In this document: piece after piece, positions 26,988 to 35,101 of the stretch
Numbering within the stretch: position 1 is the stretch's first letter
Layout of the letters: every line of letters starts with the position of its first letter
Source: Nitriliruptorales bacterium
Lineage (GTDB): Bacteria; Actinomycetota; Nitriliruptoria; Euzebyales; JAHELV01
Reading direction: 5' to 3'
Assembly (NCBI GenBank): GCA_024644015.1
Contig: JAHELV010000001.1
Coordinates: 74,916-128,850, forward strand
Length of the DNA stretch: 53,935 bases
Position numbers and translations under genes: made by a program
The notes under the pieces: model-generated
Database searches by the model: none
What the model was told of the DNA's origin: nothing
Seen by the model: only the letters and a program-made list of their open reading frames with translations

Positions 26988-28232
26988 GTGACCGATCGCG
27001 CACACGCCGTCGATCTGGACCGTCACGATCCGCTGGCGGCGTTCACCGAGTGCTTCGACGTCCCCGACGGCGACCCGCCGCTGGTGTACTTCTGCGGCAA
27101 CTCGCTCGGTCTGCAGCCCCGTGCGACCGAGGCGGTTGTGCTGGCCGAACTGGAACGCTGGCGTTCGCGGCTGATCCGCGGCTGGAACGAGCGCTGGTTG
27201 GACCTCGTCGCCGAAGCCTCGACGCATGTGGCCGAGCTGATCGGCGCGCCATCGGCCGGCGTACGCGTGGCCGACTCGACCACGGTCTGCCTGTCGAACC
27301 TGGCGAACGCCGGCCTGCGCGTCATGCCAACGCGTCCCGACGTGCTCTCGGATCGTGGGAACTTCCCGACCGACCTGTACGTGCTCGACGCCGCGGCCCG
27401 GGCGGCTGGGGGCAGGCTCCGGTTGCTGGATGGCGATCCTGCCCCGCGCGATGTCGCGGCGGCGCTCGACGCGCGGGTCGGACTGGTCGCGCTGTCACAC
27501 GTCGATTTCCGCACCGGTGCCCGGCTTGATCTCCCCGCGATCACTGCCCGCACACGCGAGGCGGGCGCGCTGTCGCTGTGGGACCTCTCGCACAGCGCCG
27601 GCGTGATGCCGGTCAACGTGACGCTCAACGATGTCGACCTCGCCGTCGGGTGCACCTACAAGTACCTGCACGGCGGCCCCGGCGCACCGGCCTACGTGTA
27701 CGTGCGACCCGACCTTGCGGATCAGCTCCAGACACCCATTCCCGGATGGTTCGGGCACGCCGCTCCATTCGCCATGGAGGCCTCCTACCGGCCGGCCCCC
27801 GGCGTCGACCGCTTCCGCGCGGGCACCCCGGCGATGCTGTCGGTCGCCGCGATGATGGCCGGGCTCGAGATGGTGCGCGCCGCAGGGGTGTCGGCCGTCC
27901 GCGCCAAGAGCGTCGCCCTGACCGCGCTCGCCATCGCCCTGTCCGATGCATGGCTTGCCGACCACGGTGTGGAGGTTGTCACTCCGCGAGATCCGGCGCG
28001 TCGCGGCGGCCAGATCGCGCTGCGCCACCCGGAGGCGCGGCGGATCGTCGCGCTGCTCGCCCACGAGCAGCAGGTGATCGGCGACTTCCGGGAGCCCGAC
28101 ATCGTGCGGCTGGGCCTGGCGCCCCTCGGGCTGCGCTTCGTCGATGTGTACGACGGGTTCCGACGCTTCGCGTCGGGCCTCGAGCGCGGCGATCTCGAGC
28201 GCTATCGCGGCGAACTGGGCTACGTGACGTGA
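26988..28232 (+). CDS. kynU: Kynureninase
   Basis: PLP enzyme that cleaves kynurenine to anthranilate and alanine in tryptophan breakdown. The 414-residue protein has VYFCGNSLGLQPR, RGWNERW, SNFPTDLYV-like (here GNFPTDLYVL), LSHVDFRTG, LWDLSHSAGVMP (PLP-contacting Asp) and the Schiff-base lysine in CTYKYLHGGPGAPAYVYV, all typical. GTG 26988 is 17 bases after the secA stop. Upstream frame is secA shadow. No other kyn gene is adjacent, so it may work with genes elsewhere. Confidence 0.92.
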   Translation: MTDRAHAVDLDRHDPLAAFTECFDVPDGDPPLVYFCGNSLGLQPRATEAVVLAELERWRSRLIRGWNERWLDLVAEASTHVAELIGAPSAGVRVADSTTVCLSNLANAGLRVMPTRPDVLSDRGNFPTDLYVLDAAARAAGGRLRLLDGDPAPRDVAAALDARVGLVALSHVDFRTGARLDLPAITARTREAGALSLWDLSHSAGVMPVNVTLNDVDLAVGCTYKYLHGGPGAPAYVYVRPDLADQLQTPIPGWFGHAAPFAMEASYRPAPGVDRFRAGTPAMLSVAAMMAGLEMVRAAGVSAVRAKSVALTALAIALSDAWLADHGVEVVTPRDPARRGGQIALRHPEARRIVALLAHEQQVIGDFREPDIVRLGLAPLGLRFVDVYDGFRRFASGLERGDLERYRGELGYVT

Positions 28233-28407
28233 CCGCGGGTACCGCAGGCCGCACGGACGGTGGGCAGTGGTTGGCTGCCCGACCTGGCATGGCTCGATGG
28301 CGAAATCGAGGTTGGTGTTCGCGGCGTGTGGCAACACTGAGCAACATCAGACGTTGCGTTACCGTTTCGGGGCTCTGCCCCGCGACGCAGGGAAGAGAGA
28401 CAGCGAC

Positions 28408-28602
28408 ATGACTCGTGGCCAGGCGGGATTCTTCATCGGCTTTGCACTCGCCGTGCTCGTCTGGGCGGCCGGACTGTGGGTCGCCTTGGGGGCTGCGCTC
28501 GCTGGTCTCATCGGTTGGGTCGTCGTCTACGTGCTCGAGCGGGACGTCGATCTCGAAGAGTTGAACCGGGTGCTCACGCGACGCGACGACCGGCAGGCCT
28601 AG
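28408..28602 (+). CDS. DUF2273-like small membrane protein
   Basis: A 64-residue protein with two hydrophobic helices (GFFIGFALAVLVWAAGLWV and ALAGLIGWVVVYVL) and a charged tail (ERDVDLEELNRVL). This matches the DUF2273 small membrane proteins encoded in Asp23/AmaP operons. ATG 28408 has an AAGAGAGA purine run upstream, and the in-frame extension to 28267 lacks protein-like character. It opens the Asp23 cluster, with a 60-base gap to the first Asp23 gene. Confidence 0.75.
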   Translation: MTRGQAGFFIGFALAVLVWAAGLWVALGAALAGLIGWVVVYVLERDVDLEELNRVLTRRDDRQA

Positions 28603-28662
28603 GCGTCGCAGATCCACTCCGATCGATCGCCGGAGCCTGTGTGTCCGGCAGAGGAGCTACCA

Positions 28663-29154
28663 ATGGCAGACACCGCATCGACCAAGACCTCCGAGCCGAC
28701 AGGCGCTTCCGGTGGCGAGTCCGCCGGCCAGGCGCTGAGCCGCCGCAGCACCGGGGCAGCCGAGCTGCAGGAGAGCCGGGGCGTCACGACGATCCAGGAC
28801 TCTGTCGTCGCGAAGATCGCGGGTCTTGCAGCTCGCGAGGTCGCCGGCGTGGTCTCGCTCGGCGGTGCCACAGCCAGTGCCATCGGAGGCGTGATGGGGC
28901 GGCTCCGTGGCAGTGAGCACAGCACGGCGGGGGTCGGCGTCGAGGTCGGCGAGCGCCAGGCGGCCATCGACATCGCGCTCAAGGTCGAGTACCCGGCTCG
29001 CCTCCACGAGGTCGCGAGCTCCGTGCGCGAGAACGTCATCGATCGCATAGAGACGATGACCGGCTTGGAGGTCGTCGAGGTCAATGTAGCGGTGCTCGAC
29101 CTGTCCTTCCCCGGCGACGAGGAAGAGGACGCTGGATCGCAGCGGGTGGAGTGA
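28663..29154 (+). CDS. Asp23/Gls24-family envelope stress protein
   Basis: A 163-residue protein. After a disordered N terminus of about 45 residues comes the Asp23 fold: TTIQDSVVAKIAGLAAREVAGVVSLG, an IDIALKVEYPARLHEVASSVRENV helix-strand unit and VVEVNVAVLDLSF. In Staphylococcus, Asp23 is a membrane-associated protein anchored by AmaP, and its loss induces envelope stress genes. ATG 28663 follows a GAGGAG site. It overlaps the next gene by GTGA. Confidence 0.87.
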   Translation: MADTASTKTSEPTGASGGESAGQALSRRSTGAAELQESRGVTTIQDSVVAKIAGLAAREVAGVVSLGGATASAIGGVMGRLRGSEHSTAGVGVEVGERQAAIDIALKVEYPARLHEVASSVRENVIDRIETMTGLEVVEVNVAVLDLSFPGDEEEDAGSQRVE

Positions 29155-29492
29155 CGTTGACGACCGCGGCGGCCGAGATCGCCGCTGCGGCGGCCGAGAT
29201 CGCCGCCGCGGCGACCGGTCTGCCGACCGTTGCGCGTCTGTATCACGGCGCGGTCGGTGAGATCGCCACCTATGGGGGCGGCAGGCGGGTCGGTGGGGTG
29301 CGCATCCGCCCGGACTCGCCGCTGCAGATCGACGTCCACATCGTCGCGCGATACGGGCGACCACTGCCTGAGATCGCGACTTCGGTCCGCACCGAGATCG
29401 CCCACCGACTGCGTGACCGCGGGCCGGCGCTCGTGGACGCGGTGATCAACGTCCACATTGCCGACATGGAAGATCCGCAGGTTCCGACATGA
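29151..29492 (+). CDS. Second, shorter Asp23-like protein
   Basis: A 113-residue paralogue-like protein with weak Asp23 features: GVRIRPDSPLQIDVHIVARYG, EIATSVRTEIAHRLRD and AVINVHIADMED align with the strand-helix-strand core of Asp23. The usual N-terminal conserved segment is replaced by an alanine-rich helix coded by a tandem 21-base repeat (AAAEIAA twice). The GTG start overlaps the preceding stop by four bases and the end overlaps the next gene as ATGA. Confidence 0.7.
   Translation: MTLTTAAAEIAAAAAEIAAAATGLPTVARLYHGAVGEIATYGGGRRVGGVRIRPDSPLQIDVHIVARYGRPLPEIATSVRTEIAHRLRDRGPALVDAVINVHIADMEDPQVPT
29166..29207 (+). repeat. Tandem 21-base repeat in the Asp23-like gene
   Basis: Two 21-base units (29166-29186, 29187-29207) differ at one silent base (GCT versus GCC) and encode AAAEIAA twice. 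This is a recent in-frame duplication or slippage product near the N terminus. Confidence 0.85.
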
Positions 29493-30019
29493 CGATAGTG
29501 AACCGGCTGCTGGCGCTCGTCTTCGGTCTTGCGCTGGCGGCCGCCGCTGGGGTCGCGATCATCGAGATGGTCACCGCCCTGACCGGCAACGCCGGCATCG
29601 TGCCGCGTGAGCAATGGGCAAGCGCGCTGGCTGAGCTGCGTTGGGACGATCCGACGCTCGTCGGTGTGGCGATCGGTCTGGTGCTGATCGGCCTGGCGCT
29701 GTTGAGCGGCGAGCTGACTCCTGCTCGCCCCGGGCAGTTCGCCCTGCAGGGCGCGACGGACGCGGCCGCGTCGATCGACCGGCGAGGCCTGCAGGAACGA
29801 CTTCGCCACGTGGCCCTTCGCGACGCCGACGTCGTGGCGGCGGACGTTCGGATTCGGCGCCGGGCGAAGGTCCGTGCGTCCGTGCCGCCGGACACGGACC
29901 GGCGGGCGTGCCGCCAGCGTGTGCTGGACGCCACGACGTCGGCCATCGATGAGCTCGGTCTGATCAGGCCGCCGACGGTGCGGGCGGAGATCGTCAGGGC
30001 GCGGGAGCGGGTGCGATGA
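29489..30019 (+). CDS. DUF6286-like membrane protein of the Asp23 operon
   Basis: A 176-residue protein with two N-terminal membrane helices (LALVFGLALAAAAGVAII and LVGVAIGLVLIGLALL) and a cytoplasmic domain of about 100 residues with an LRHVALRDADVVAADVRIRRR strand-turn-strand unit. Size, topology and position match the DUF6286 proteins of actinobacterial Asp23 operons. The start and end both overlap neighbours by four bases (ATGA). Confidence 0.65.
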   Translation: MTIVNRLLALVFGLALAAAAGVAIIEMVTALTGNAGIVPREQWASALAELRWDDPTLVGVAIGLVLIGLALLSGELTPARPGQFALQGATDAAASIDRRGLQERLRHVALRDADVVAADVRIRRRAKVRASVPPDTDRRACRQRVLDATTSAIDELGLIRPPTVRAEIVRARERVR

Positions 30020-30585
30020 TCGACGGCGTCAACCGGGTGGTGCTCGCGTTGGTTGCGATCCTACTGATCGCTGCGGGCGCCATTGCGCTGGCGGCGGCAG
30101 CGGGCACGCTCGCGCTCGCCGAGCCGTCCCGGTTGTATCGGCAGGCGCAAGCCCAGGTGCAGGCAGATCCACAGATCTGGTGGCCCGTGCTGATCGGTGG
30201 CGCGGTGATCGTGTTCGTGCTCGCGCTGTGGTGGGCGTTGCGCCAGGTGGTCGTCCGCCGACCGGGCGGTGGGCTGTCGACCGTGACACTCGAGGACGGC
30301 GACCGTGGCCGCACGACGGTGGATGCCGCGCCCGTCGCCCGTGCCGCCGCTGCTGATCTGCGACGTCTGCCGGAGGTCACCGACAGCTCCGTCAGACTGG
30401 TCAGCGACAGCGGCGGGCAGCTGCTACGGACGCGGATCGACGTCCTGACCGATGCAGACCTCACGTCGGTGCGGGACGCGGCACGCGACGTCTATCAGCG
30501 CGTGGCCGAGCTGCTCGGATCCAAGGACCTGGCGACCCACACCTACATACGGCCGCTCGGGCAGTCCCAGCGGCGCGTACGGTGA
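30016..30585 (+). CDS. amaP: AmaP-like alkaline shock membrane anchor protein
   Basis: A 189-residue protein with two helices (VVLALVAILLIAAGAIALA and WWPVLIGGAVIVFVLALWW) and a C-terminal cytoplasmic domain of about 120 residues (RIDVLTDADLTSVRDAARDVYQRVAELLG). AmaP anchors Asp23 at the membrane in Staphylococcus. Similar topology, size and operon place support the call, while sequence identity to the firmicute protein is low by eye. The symbol is therefore by analogy. It overlaps the genes on both sides by four bases. Confidence 0.6.
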   Translation: MIDGVNRVVLALVAILLIAAGAIALAAAAGTLALAEPSRLYRQAQAQVQADPQIWWPVLIGGAVIVFVLALWWALRQVVVRRPGGGLSTVTLEDGDRGRTTVDAAPVARAAAADLRRLPEVTDSSVRLVSDSGGQLLRTRIDVLTDADLTSVRDAARDVYQRVAELLGSKDLATHTYIRPLGQSQRRVR

Positions 30586-30863
30586 CCGCTGCGCACCGCC
30601 GGGACGCGCGCCTCCTGCTCGGCGTCTCGCCGTCGGCATCCGCCGTGGAGGTCGACCGAGCGTTTCGTCGCTTGGCGCAGCAGTGGCATCCAGATCACGG
30701 CGGTGACATCGACCAGTTCCGGCGGCTGGTCGCTGCCCGCGACGCGTTGGGGAACACCGCCCCCGGGGCCGCACCGGTCGTGTTCGTCCGATCGGAGCCT
30801 TGGTGGCTCCGACTGCTGCACGCATTGACCCGACGTCGGACGCGCGCTCCGCGGGTTCAGTAG
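30582..30863 (+). CDS. J-domain (DnaJ-like) small protein
   Basis: A 93-residue protein consisting of a J domain (about 8-60) with the HPD motif at residues 36-38 (QQWHPDHGGD), helix II AVEVDRAFRRLA and helix III FRRLVAARDALG, then a basic tail with WWLRLLHAL, which may touch the membrane. HPD stimulates Hsp70 ATPase, so this protein may bring DnaK to the Asp23/AmaP complex. It overlaps the AmaP-like gene by four bases (GTGA) and the converging dehalogenase gene by seven. Confidence 0.85.
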   Translation: MTAAHRRDARLLLGVSPSASAVEVDRAFRRLAQQWHPDHGGDIDQFRRLVAARDALGNTAPGAAPVVFVRSEPWWLRLLHALTRRRTRAPRVQ

Positions 30864-31777
30864 CGCTGGGCGCCGGCAAAGGCGGCGATCGCGACGGCAA
30901 GCTCGCGGCCCTTGTCCTCCTGGAGGAAGTGGCCTGCGCCTGTGATGGTCGTGTGCGACTGGCCGCGGGCGCCCGGGAACGCGCGCTGCATGACCCGGTC
31001 GACACCCGTCATGATGGGATCTCCGTCGCTGAATGCCGTGAGGAACGGCACGTCGATCTCGGTCAGTCGCCGCCAGGCACGCCGGTTGTCCTCCGCGCCC
31101 GGATGGTCCGGTCGGTAGGGGACGAGCTCGGGCATCGCCCGCGGCCCCGCCTTGTACGTCTCGTCTGGGAATGGTGCATCGTAGGCCGCGCGTTCGGCGT
31201 CCGACAGCGTGCGCTGCGTGCCGGCCTGCACGAGCCGGGCGATGTTCAGCGTCGGCGCCGTGTTGACGGTCCGGCGGAAGGCGTGCCAGACCTCGGGCAG
31301 TGCGTGGTCACCGCTGGGCAGTGCGGTGTTGGCGGCCACGAAGCCGGCGAACCGCTGGGGATTCGCGGCGAGCAGACGCAGGCCGATAAGACCGCCCCAG
31401 TCCTGGCCCACCCACGTCACGTCCTCCAGCGTGAGGGCCTCGATCAGGCTCCAGGTCCACGCGACATGCCGGCCGTAGGTGTGATCGGTGATCTCGGTCG
31501 GCTTGTCGGACCGGCCGAAGCCGATCATGTCGGGCACGATCACCCGGAGGTCGGCATCGACCAGCACCGGGATCATGTGCCGGTACAGATAGGACCAGGT
31601 TGGTTCGCCATGGAGCAGCACCAGCGGGGGCGCGTCGGTCGGGCCCGCGTCGACGTAGGCCATCTGCAGGTCGGCGGGCGCACCGGCGTCGGCTGCGTTC
31701 ACCGTCGCGTAGCGTGGCTCGGCGTCGAAGTCCGCCAGATCGGCGAATCGTTCGTTGGGGGTGTGCAGCACGCGCAT
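30857..31777 (-). CDS. Haloalkane dehalogenase
   Basis: Alpha/beta hydrolase of 306 residues that hydrolyses carbon-halogen bonds to alcohols. Catalytic parts are visible: nucleophile Asp126 in VGQDWGG, halide-binding Trp127, HGEPTWSYLYR before it (Glu58, Trp61), an acidic residue in SDGDPIMTG (about 251-253) and His283 in GAGHFLQED. These define subfamily HLD-I, like mycobacterial DhmA. I chose ATG 31777 because GGGAG lies eight bases upstream. GTG 31792 would add five residues. The substrate range cannot be read from sequence. Confidence 0.88.
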   Translation of the reverse strand: MRVLHTPNERFADLADFDAEPRYATVNAADAGAPADLQMAYVDAGPTDAPPLVLLHGEPTWSYLYRHMIPVLVDADLRVIVPDMIGFGRSDKPTEITDHTYGRHVAWTWSLIEALTLEDVTWVGQDWGGLIGLRLLAANPQRFAGFVAANTALPSGDHALPEVWHAFRRTVNTAPTLNIARLVQAGTQRTLSDAERAAYDAPFPDETYKAGPRAMPELVPYRPDHPGAEDNRRAWRRLTEIDVPFLTAFSDGDPIMTGVDRVMQRAFPGARGQSHTTITGAGHFLQEDKGRELAVAIAAFAGAQRY

Positions 31778-31798
31778 GCCCTGATCTCCCACCGTTGG

Positions 31799-32737
31799 TC
31801 ACTGCACCCAGGTGAGCCCGGGTGTGTTCAGACAGGTGCGGACCTTGAAGGCGACCGTCGGCGCCAGCCGGGTCAGCGCCTCGTCGAGCGGGAGCCAGGC
31901 GACCGCACTGATCTCGTGCGCATGAACCGGCTCGGGATGCTCGATGATCTGCGCCGGCGTCGCCGCGAACACGAACACCAGCCGATCGGGCCAGCGTGAA
32001 GCGAAGACGCCCAGCAGCCGACCAGTGTCGACCTTGACGCCCGCCTCCTCCCACGACTCGCGCCGCGCCGCGGCCGCCGGATCCTCGTCGGCGTCGACGA
32101 CGCCGCCGGGAATCGTCCACGCGCGCTTGAAGGTGTCGTGGACGACCAGCAGCCGGCCGGCCGGATCACGGCACAGCGTGGCTGCAGCCGCGATCTTGCG
32201 GGGGCGGGTGTCGTGGAAGACCCGGCCGCGTTCATCGGCGGAGCGCGGCGCCCTCGCAATCAGCAGCAGGCTCGGCGCCGCGTCGATCAACCCCGGCTGG
32301 CGATCCGCGTCGATGTCCAACATCTGCTCGCCGCGCAGTCGCGCGGCGGCGCCCGGCGCGCAGACCACGTCGACCACGAATCCGCGGTGGTTGAGCAGCG
32401 CCTCGACCTCCGCCGCGGAGAACCCCCGCAGGTCCTGGAGCGGGCGCCGGACGGCCTCGGCATGGATCCGGTTCCGCGCAGTCGCGACGAGGATGCCGCC
32501 TGGCTCGAGCGCGGTACCCACCTCGTCGATCAGTCCCTCGGCGTGCTCGCCGGCGCGCGACAGCTCATCGTCGATCAGTACGGCGCCCGCGTAGGCAGCC
32601 GCGGGCAGATCCGTCAGTGCATCGGCGCGCATGCGGGTGCGCGCGATCCCCAGCGCACGCGCCGCAGGGCTCGGCGTGAGGATCGGTCCGTGGGCGGGCA
32701 GCCGGTCGGTGACGAACGCAGCGATGGCAGTGTCCAT
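31799..32737 (-). CDS. Methyltransferase-like / Nudix hydrolase fusion
   Basis: A 312-residue two-part protein. Residues 1-165 resemble the second half of a class I SAM-dependent methyltransferase (a VLIDDELSRAGEHAEGLIDEV to LEPGGILVATARN strand-helix-strand), but the glycine-rich SAM motif is absent, so binding is doubtful. Residues about 180-305 are a Nudix hydrolase: the box runs from GGVVDADE to RRESWEEAGV and keeps the GX5EX7REUXEEXGU pattern. Nudix enzymes cleave nucleoside diphosphates linked to other groups. ATG 32737 is preferred. GTG 32788 would overlap the peptidase stop as GTGA and is a real alternative. It ends 21 bases before the dehalogenase start. Confidence 0.78.
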   Translation of the reverse strand: MDTAIAAFVTDRLPAHGPILTPSPAARALGIARTRMRADALTDLPAAAYAGAVLIDDELSRAGEHAEGLIDEVGTALEPGGILVATARNRIHAEAVRRPLQDLRGFSAAEVEALLNHRGFVVDVVCAPGAAARLRGEQMLDIDADRQPGLIDAAPSLLLIARAPRSADERGRVFHDTRPRKIAAAATLCRDPAGRLLVVHDTFKRAWTIPGGVVDADEDPAAAARRESWEEAGVKVDTGRLLGVFASRWPDRLVFVFAATPAQIIEHPEPVHAHEISAVAWLPLDEALTRLAPTVAFKVRTCLNTPGLTWVQ

Positions 32738-32784
32738 GTCCCCATCGTGACCGCTGTCACCGTCCGCCATGCGGACGGTCGCGC

Positions 32785-33894
32785 TCACCCGCAGGCGGTG
32801 TTTGCGTACGGGTAGGGGTTGACGTTGCCGCCACCACCCGGGTGTACCTCCCAGTGCAGGTGGGGGATGCCGGCCGCGTTGCCGCTGTCGCCGATGAACG
32901 CGATGTGCTGACCGGCGCTGACGCGCTGGCCGGCCGACAACCCGGACACGTAACCCGACAGGTGGGTGTAGTAGTACTCGTGGCCGCTGCCGCCCTGCAG
33001 ATACAACGAGATGCCGCCCAGCGAATTGCTGTGCAGCCGGCTGACCGTGCCGCCTTCATAGGCACGGACGGGGGTGCGCATCGGCGCCAGGATGTCGACG
33101 CCCAGGTGCCCGCGGCCACCGGAGCGTGGTGCGCCATACGAGTCGGTGTAGCTGCGGGGTTGGTCGACGGGGCACGCGAGCCCGCCGGACACCGCACCCG
33201 GTGGGAGCGGACAACCGCTGCCGTTCGCGGCTCGCTGGAGCGCGACCTTCGCTGACAGCTTGGCCTCCTGCGCCTCGGCCTGGGCGAGCAGCCGCTTGGA
33301 GCGGTCCTTGACCCGTCCGTACTCCTGCTGCATCTCGGCGAGCTGTGCGGCCACCTGCGCGGCCTGTTCGGCTGCGGCTGCGTTGCGTTGCGCCGCGCTG
33401 CTGGCGCGCTCGACGTGCACTCGACTGCCCTCGGCGAGCAACCCGAGCACACGGCTCTGCTCGACCACGGCCGACGCGTCGGTAGCGGACAGCATGGTGA
33501 GCACGGGGTCGGCGTTGGTGAGCATGTACGACCGGCGCACGCGGTCCGCGAGCTGGGACTGGGCGGCGCCGGCCTGCCTGTCGAACTTGCGCTGCCGGCT
33601 GACCAGGGTGGCGTGCTGGTCGTCGGTCTCTCGGATGCTGGCCCGCAGCACGTGGCCGGCGTTGAACAGTTCGTCGAGGTCGGCCTGGATCTGCGAGCGC
33701 TTGTCGGACACCTCTTCGAGCTTGCGCTCGTCGGCGGGGTCGCCGTCCTTCGCTTTGCACCCGGCGGGTGTCTCGGCTGAGGACGCGGTGCCCCCTGACC
33801 GCGGCATCGTGAACGCAACGGTCCACACGAGCACCGTGAGGACCGCAACAACCATCATGCGCAGCAGACGACTGCGCCCGGGGGAGGCGCGCAT
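32785..33894 (-). CDS. Secreted coiled-coil M23 peptidase
   Basis: A 369-residue exported or membrane-anchored protein. Hydrophobic N terminus (LLRMMVVAVLTVLVWTVAF), a long coiled coil of about 190 residues (ERKLEEVSDKRSQIQADLDEL, then an alanine- and glutamine-rich AAEQAAQVAAQLAEM), then a LytM/M23 domain with zinc motifs GHLGVDIL and HLHWEVH. The layout is like EnvC/NlpD-type cell-wall regulators or endopeptidases that act at the septum. All metal-binding histidines and Asp are present, so it may be active. ATG 33894 has an AGGA site nine bases upstream. The extra frame up to 34836 is noise. It belongs to a minus-strand run ending at 35089. Confidence 0.88.
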   Translation of the reverse strand: MRASPGRSRLLRMMVVAVLTVLVWTVAFTMPRSGGTASSAETPAGCKAKDGDPADERKLEEVSDKRSQIQADLDELFNAGHVLRASIRETDDQHATLVSRQRKFDRQAGAAQSQLADRVRRSYMLTNADPVLTMLSATDASAVVEQSRVLGLLAEGSRVHVERASSAAQRNAAAAEQAAQVAAQLAEMQQEYGRVKDRSKRLLAQAEAQEAKLSAKVALQRAANGSGCPLPPGAVSGGLACPVDQPRSYTDSYGAPRSGGRGHLGVDILAPMRTPVRAYEGGTVSRLHSNSLGGISLYLQGGSGHEYYYTHLSGYVSGLSAGQRVSAGQHIAFIGDSGNAAGIPHLHWEVHPGGGGNVNPYPYANTACG

Positions 33895-33905
33895 CGAGGA
33901 AGATC

Positions 33906-34304
33906 CTAGCGATGCTCCTGTGTTGGCGATCGCTGCGACCCCGGCGGGTCGGACAAGGCCGGGCGGCCGTTCACCGGAAACCGCGGGTGGGCGACGTCGG
34001 TCACCACCCAGCCGCCGCCATTGCGGGCCAGCCGAAGGCCGACCGCGCCGAACCGCCGGCCCCGGCGGCAGATCGCCACGATCTCGAAGGTCCCCTCGAC
34101 CGTCGACGAGATCACCAACCGGTGCAGCGCAGCGACCGGCCCCGGCTGTGGTCGCGCGCGCCGGATCGCGCCACGCAGGTGCGCAGCGAACAGCCCAGAG
34201 ACCTGACGTGCCGGGCGCACGCCCGCCTCCACCTCGTTGAGCAGCGTCACGATGTGCGCCGCAGCCGCGCGCACCGCGGCGCGCCGGGCGCTCGCGGACG
34301 TCAC
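33906..34304 (-). CDS. Rv3235-like family protein
   Basis: A 132-residue protein of the Rv3235/DUF6459 type found near secA in Actinobacteria. The family pattern is seen: HIVTLLNEVEAGVRPARQVSGL, then AHLRGAIRR, and a small beta sheet (FEIVAICRRGRRFGAVGLRL, WVVTDVAHP). Function unknown. The start is GTG 34304, inside the previous gene's stop (GTGA), and a GGAGGG site is four bases ahead. The N-terminal extension up to 34367 was not used. Confidence 0.7.
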   Translation of the reverse strand: MTSASARRAAVRAAAAHIVTLLNEVEAGVRPARQVSGLFAAHLRGAIRRARPQPGPVAALHRLVISSTVEGTFEIVAICRRGRRFGAVGLRLARNGGGWVVTDVAHPRFPVNGRPALSDPPGSQRSPTQEHR

Positions 34305-35089
34305 GATCCCTCCGGTGTCGAGCCGAGGTGCCCGAGCACCTCCAGCACCGGTGTGGTGCGCAACCACACGTGGCGCTGATGTGGTCCCGCACCGATGACC
34401 GCCCGCAGCAGCGCCACGCGCTGCGGGTGCCGCTCGGCCCGCAGGTCGGCGACGGCGGGAATACCCGCTCGACGCAACGCCGTGCGCACCTCGTCCAGGT
34501 CGACGGCCGCCGGCTCCCAGGCGGTGTCGACGATGCGGTCAGCGCCGTCGGCCACCCGCCACGGATGGTCGAGCCCGACGACCGCGCCGTTTCGCCGCCC
34601 GACGGGCACCGCCCAGATCTCGTGACTCGCCGAGCGCCAGCGGCGGCGGTCACCGTGCAGCACGACCGCGTGCACGCGGACGATCCACAGGTCGTCGCCC
34701 AGAGGATCGGGGGGCTCGGCAGCGGCGGCATCGAGCGCCGTCGCGGTGCCGTCGCCGGTGGAGGTGACGGCGTCACGAACCAGGCGGACGGCGACGGGTC
34801 CCGCGATCGCGTCGTCGGCGGTGCGACGGCCGTCATCCACCGGCTCGGCGCGGGGGGCGTCCGGTGTCAGCCTGGTGGTCGCGGGGCGTCCACCGATCAG
34901 CATCAGGACACCGACGACCAGCCAGGGGACGACGACCACCCCTGCGAGCAGTACGCGCCGTCCCCGGCGGGACGATGTGGGTCCGTCATCACGCCCGTCG
35001 CCTGGCATGCTTGGTGGACGGGTAGCCTCGCCGAGCCACCGTCGGAGGTCGTCGGCGCCTGTCGACTGCTCAGCAGAATCATCATGCAT
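34301..35089 (-). CDS. Membrane-anchored protein of unknown function
   Basis: A 262-residue protein, not recognised. Visible: a disordered N terminus of about 45 residues, a single membrane helix (VLLAGVVVVPWLVVGVLMLIGG), then an extracellular part of about 190 residues with a DDLWIVRVHAVVLHGDRRRWR to HEIWAVPVGRRNGAVVGLD beta region and a C-terminal helix pair (LDEVRTALRRAGIPAVADLRAERHPQ). Start ATG 35089 has no Shine-Dalgarno, but a TATCAT box lies six bases ahead, so the message may be leaderless. It heads the minus-strand run with the Rv3235-like and M23 genes, which suggests a joint envelope role. Confidence 0.65.
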   Translation of the reverse strand: MHDDSAEQSTGADDLRRWLGEATRPPSMPGDGRDDGPTSSRRGRRVLLAGVVVVPWLVVGVLMLIGGRPATTRLTPDAPRAEPVDDGRRTADDAIAGPVAVRLVRDAVTSTGDGTATALDAAAAEPPDPLGDDLWIVRVHAVVLHGDRRRWRSASHEIWAVPVGRRNGAVVGLDHPWRVADGADRIVDTAWEPAAVDLDEVRTALRRAGIPAVADLRAERHPQRVALLRAVIGAGPHQRHVWLRTTPVLEVLGHLGSTPEGS

Positions 35090-35095
35090 CTTGTA

Positions 35096-35101
35096 ATGAT
35101 A
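35096..35101 (-). promoter_or_regulatory. Possible -10 box for a leaderless transcript
   Basis: TATCAT on the minus strand ends six bases before ATG 35089, in a short AT-rich island between divergent genes. Transcription would then start at or next to the start codon. Confidence 0.35.
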
